From Micractinium sp. NFX-FRZ (lineage: Eukaryota; Chlorophyta; Trebouxiophyceae; Chlorellales; Chlorellaceae): a stretch of 64,000 nucleotides of DNA. Both the position numbers and the translations under genes were made by a program. Positions 60,249 to 64,000 of this stretch are shown piece after piece. The stretch's first letter is position 1; each line of letters begins with the position of its first letter. Where the stretch lies: NCBI GenBank assembly GCA_029339195.1, contig JAPTJF010000260.1, forward strand, positions 1 to 64,000. The letters run 5' to 3'. Under the pieces are notes generated by a model. That model was not told the DNA's origin. It did no database searches and was given only the letters and a program-made list of their open reading frames with translations.

Positions 60249-62950
60249 TCAGCCGCGCTTCAGCGCCCGCACAGCATCGCCCACCTCCTGCAGCAGCGCG
60301 AGGGGTAGCGCACCGCGGGGAGGGCATCGTCACAGGCAGCAAGTGCTCCCAGGAAGGGAGGGGCAAGCACTAAGTGGGTACTGGCACACTAGGCACGGCG
60401 CCTGCACTCCCCACCCCCACCGTGCTCAGGGCGTCAGCACCCAGCAGGGCAGCAGCTCACAGCAGGGCCATAATAAGCATACAGTCCCCATCACCTGCTC
60501 CGAGATGTCGTCCCGGTCGGATGCCTGGAACTCCAGGCTCAGCCCGTCCAGGTGGCTCTTGAAAAAGTCCTTGGTGGAGGCATACATCATCTTGGCCTTG
60601 ACGCGCGCAGAGTCGGGGGCCCTGCAGCACACAGTGGTGATTGATTGAGTGCGCTGGAAAGAGTGCTTGGACGAGGCGTGTACCCTCTCTGGCCTTGACT
60701 CGAACAGAGTCGGGGGCCATGCTTGCAAAGGGCATGGGCAGGAAATGTGTGGGTGGGCTTTGATGAAACAAATAGCCAACAGAACGCGAAGGTGAGTCAT
60801 GATGGTGTGATGAGGGCGGTGATGCAAGAGCGCGTGCAGGATACATGTCTGGCAGCAGAGCACACGCAACGAAGGGAGACGGTGCCGAAATCGCGGGATG
60901 GCCACTGGCTGGCGCTGTTCTGCCCACACGCTGGCCAACTCCTTGCCCACAGCTGCTCACTGCCCGGCAGCAGCCCCGCCCAGCCCCGCCCACATACCAG
61001 TTCAGGAAGATCATTTTGTGCAGCTTCTGGCCATCGGGCGTCTGGAAGTCGAAGTCAAAGACTGCAGGGGGTCAGAAAGCGCAGGGGCAGGTGGAGGGGG
61101 TGGTCACAACAAAGCTTTCTACTCAGCACTCAGAGGGGTTGTTGAGGGGGGGGGCCAACTTTGGCGCTGCCACAGTGCTCTGCCCCGCTCGCAGCCCATC
61201 CTCACACCCTCCCATAATGCCCCGCCCACCTCCGTAGCGGCAGTCGTTGTCGGGCAGCGCCGCCAGGAAGTCCTGCCAGCTGGACTGCCGCTCCCCCACG
61301 GCCGCGATGATGACGGTGGCACCGCTGTCGTCCACCTGCCACAGCGCCCACTTGTACTGCAGGCAGGAGAAGCATGTGTTGTGGTTTAGTAGGCTGTCCA
61401 AGACAAACGAAAGCAGTGTGGCCATCGGCCACCACACGCGCCTGCTTGCCGCGCAATGAGGAGGAGAGAGTGCGGAGCAAGGGCGTGCTGTAGTCCCACG
61501 CGACCAGAGCACTTGCATTGCAGGTGGCTGAAGCAAAGGCAGTGGGGCGGGAGGGCGGGGGGCGCGCAGGGAAGCGGTTGGGGCGGCAGGGAGGCAGCGG
61601 CGGCGGCAGCAACGGCGGCACGCCAGAAATAGCAGCAGCAGCGTTTGCAGCAACAGTGGCAGGCCGAACTGCAGCATGTCCAGGGCACCTGGTCTGGCAG
61701 GCAGGCAAGCAGCCCTTCCCTGCCTTGCATGCTGTGCAGGGCGGTGGGCAGCCAGAAGGCCACGCCCATCCATGAGACCCGCCCATCCAACCCAGCCTGA
61801 GACCCAGCCTGGCATCACCACCCAGCATACATGGCATACAACAGCAAAGCATCCAGGCAGCCACCCTGCCCCGCCCACCGCATCCACCGAGCAACTAGGC
61901 AACACAGCAGGCACCGGCAGAGCGTTGGCACGCCCCTCGCACCGTGGCCTTGAGGCGCATGAGGTAAAACAGGTTCACCGCATCCTCCGTCACTGCAATG
62001 CCGCTCATGGAGGTCTGCGGGGCGGGGCAGTGAGGCAGGGGGAAGGGGCAAAGAGTCAGTGAATAGAGGGGTATGGAGAGGGGCCATTTGCTTGAAAGAG
62101 AGGTTTGCAGTGTCTGCCAGTCACAGAAGGGGAGGCCTGTGGGAGGGGGGGAGGAAGGGCAAGATGGGACGCATGGTCAGCAGGAGGGATGGGGGAGGCA
62201 TGAGTAAAGCGGTTTCCCTGCAATTGGTGCAGGCACTTGGTCGATTGTGGGAGGCGGAATGGAGGGGGGACAAGGGGGACAGGCGCGTGTGAGGAGGGAC
62301 AAAAGAGCAATGAACACCTTAACAGTTGCTGCCGGCTCAAGGCCCCTCCAAGAAGCTCGACGGCACGAGGCGGGAGACAAGGGGGAGTGTGTGCGCTACA
62401 GCACAGGCACATAGGAACGCCACCCAAGCCTCACCCCCTGGTTCAGTGCCTTGATTCCTCCCATCTTGGGGATGTTGGAGGGCACGTCAGGGTTGGACGG
62501 CTGCCGTGCGTGACGAGGGGCGGGAGCGGGTGCTGCTGCCGCCGCAACCGCCGGCGGTTGCTGCTGCTGCTGCTGCTGCTGCTGGGGTGCAGCAGGCGGT
62601 GGTGCCACCTCTGCTGCAGGCTTGGGGGCGGGCGGCGGGATCTGCCAGGAGATCGGTGGACGGGGCGCTCGCGGCTCTGCGGCTGGCGGGACAGGAGCGG
62701 CAACCGCGGGCGCCGCCAAGGGAGCGCTCACAACCGGCGCGCCCCCGGCCGCCAGGAGCGATCCCAGGTAGCTCTGCTTCGTCTCCTCATAGTCCTCCGG
62801 CTTGATCAGGCCCACGTCCGTGGCCGCCTTGATCTGCTGCGCGCGCAGGAAGGCGCCCTTGACCGCGTCGAAATCGGACTGAGAGATCAGGCCCAAATCC
62901 AGCGCCGCCTTGGTGCTGAGCAGGCTCTGCAGGCTGGAACTGTCCGCCAT
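60249..62950 (-). CDS. ADF: ADF/cofilin with N-terminal helical-repeat extension
   Basis: An actin-severing and depolymerising protein. Six minus-strand exons, 62950..62435, 62014..61943, 61356..61230, 61061..60998, 60621..60495 and 60287..60249, all in phase, give 314 residues. Residues from about 173 on are a full ADF-H domain: SMSGIAVTEDAVNLFYLMR, YKWALWQVDD, SWQDFLAALPDNDCRYGVFDFDF, KLHKMIFLNWAPD, VKAKMMYASTKDFFKSHLDG and DDISEQEV, with the usual actin-binding KxKMxYASxK helix. The first 172 residues are extra: two tandem SHOCT-like hairpin units (about 9-34 GLISQSDFDAVKGAFL; about 35-62 GLIKPEDYEETKQSYL), then a Pro/Ala/Gln-rich linker with a run of nine Gln. Normal plant and algal ADFs are about 140 residues without this. 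One ATG fits, at 62948-62950. Confidence 0.93.
60566..60725 (-). repeat. copy of ADF exon 5 start in the preceding intron
   Basis: The exon 5 start GGCCCCCGACTCTGCGCGCG (60621 down) is echoed at about 60720-60650 as GGCCCCCGACTCTGTTCGAG. The following GTCAAGGCCA and the later TCCA(A/C)G pattern also match. The copy has ATG in place of the CAG acceptor. Confidence 0.8.
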
Positions 62951-63310
62951 AGGAGCTGGTGGTGGCGAGCCCCGCAGCTGAATTGGCAGCGTGCCGGCAA
63001 TACGCGTGAAGGACGCGTGTGCAGATCAGACAATTGCAGACAGGGGCGGTGGGAGGCCACAGAGAGTGACAGGTGTGACGACAGCGTGGACAGGGGCTTC
63101 GAAATGCAAATGTGGAGCTCAGGGCATCTACGCTTCTGCCAGAGCTACAGCATCAGGTGCATCGGCATTACAGGTGTAGGCAAGGGGGCAGAGTGGTCCG
63201 ACTGCAGCGCGCTCAAAAATATGCGCCTTGTGTGAGCTCCCGAGCGCCCACCAACTGATCCACTGGGGTTCACAGCCAATCCAAGTCGGTAGCAGTGCCA
63301 AGGGGACGCC
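62951..63310. promoter_or_regulatory. divergent promoter region of ADF and TIMELESS
   Basis: 360 bases lie between the two start codons. It must hold both promoters. No clear element is seen. Confidence 0.4.
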
Positions 63311-63741
63311 ATGGAGCTGGACCTTGAGCTTCTGGCCTCCATCGCCTCGGGCGGCCTGGGCAGCTGGGTGCAGGACGCCGCGGGGCGCTCGATATACGTA
63401 AAGAGCGACGACTGCATCGGTGAGCCGGGCCGTCGGCGCAGGGCTCGGCAGCTTGTGACAGCCCCTCCCGCCGCCCTGCCCCTGCGTCGCCGCCGCTGCC
63501 TGCCCCCGCAGCGCCCCGCCACTTTTCCTTCTCTCACCTTCGTCCTCCGCACTCTCGTGCTGCACATGCTCCCCACAACCACCCGCAGGCTGCCTGCGCG
63601 ACCTGCAGCGCTTCTTTCGCTATGACGACGCGGAGGCGCGCCCCGCTTTCTTTGCCGTCTCCAAATACAACTTTGCCCGTTCCGACCTGGTGCCCCTCAT
63701 CGTGACATACCCCGATGATTACGACATCGTCTACAATGCAC
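63311..63741 (+). CDS. TIMELESS: TIMELESS/Tof1-like replication-fork protein, 5' part only
   Basis: Two in-phase exons, 63311..63419 and 63589..63741, give the first 87 residues. The gene continues past the window. The order ELLASIASGGLGSW, then DDCIGCLRDLQRFFRYDDAEARPAFFAVSKYNFARSDLVPLI (split over the intron), then a DYDIVYNA end matches the start of the TIMELESS/Tof1/Swi1 N-terminal domain, where a C(I/L)xDLxRxLRxDD helix precedes a short loop and SDLxPLL. In other eukaryotes this protein, with TIPIN, stabilises stalled forks and supports checkpoint signalling. The last 260 bases of the window are intron and contain GGGTGCCTGGCGGCAC twice. Confidence 0.8.
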
Positions 63742-64000
63742 GTGAGTTTAGGACATTGATCCCGAGGTAGTTGGTTGTTTGTCGCCCCTCTGGAGACCTA
63801 CAGTTATGCCGTCGTCTCCACTGCACTTGCGGGTGCCTGGCGGCACCGAGTGCGCCACAGAGGGTGCCTGGCGGCACTCACCTAGCATGGGTGTTCAGTG
63901 CGGTGGGATCAATTGGGTGAGGGGCAGCAGGGCCGGGCGACCAGACATGGTCAACAGGTCAGCGCCGCACCCCGCGGTGGGGGCTGCTACGGGCGGTCGA

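Overview
This window is nuclear DNA of a unicellular green alga, most likely a Chlorella-like trebouxiophyte. The DNA is very GC-rich. Nearly every gene is split by many short introns with GT-AG (occasionally GC-AG) borders. Coding exons are rich in Ala, Gln and Gly, the proteins are of plant/algal type (plastid EGY1, plastid 6-phosphogluconolactonase, plant-type BCKDH-E2), and the TGTAA motif used as a polyadenylation signal in green algae lies downstream of many stop codons. All gene models were built by reading splice borders by eye and checking reading-frame phase across each junction. No transcript data were available.

Layout, left to right. A 122-base G homopolymer begins the window, followed by part of a minus-strand membrane-protein gene. 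Then come: plastid 6-phosphogluconolactonase (+); a long disordered protein with a DUF4378-like C-terminus (-); the plastid site-2 protease EGY1 (+); the cyclin-dependent kinase CDK10 (+); two tandem paralogues of a secreted Cys-rich protein that I do not recognise (+,+); TRAPPC1/Bet5 (-); the branched-chain 2-oxoacid dehydrogenase E2 subunit (+); a protein like plant At4g00755 but without its F-box (-); an SH3BGR-like thioredoxin-fold protein with a long Ala-rich tail (+); a JMJD5/KDM8-type JmjC protein only 84 bases further on (+); an unknown polytopic membrane protein (-); an F-box/leucine-rich protein (-); a divergent cyclin (+); about 2.3 kb with no recognisable gene; a membrane-anchored PAN/apple-cyclophilin (-); an ADF/cofilin with an N-terminal extension (-); and the 5' end of TIMELESS (+).

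The genes do not form one pathway. They are mixed housekeeping functions: plastid metabolism and proteolysis, mitochondrial branched-chain amino-acid breakdown, ER-Golgi tethering, cell cycle and replication fork, and cytoskeleton. Several are divergent pairs sharing short intergenic regions (about 200-730 bases).

Two observations stand out. First, the secreted pair forms an undescribed-looking family. Each protein is two tandem copies of a module that starts with a C-x10-C-x10/11-CC-x9-C motif, and the intron positions repeat inside the gene. Second, in at least eight genes the introns carry tandem partial copies ('echoes') of the neighbouring exon-intron junction. These include a copied exon edge plus its splice site, and in one gene an extra in-frame mini-exon. 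This looks like a local, repeated mechanism of intron growth or intron birth.
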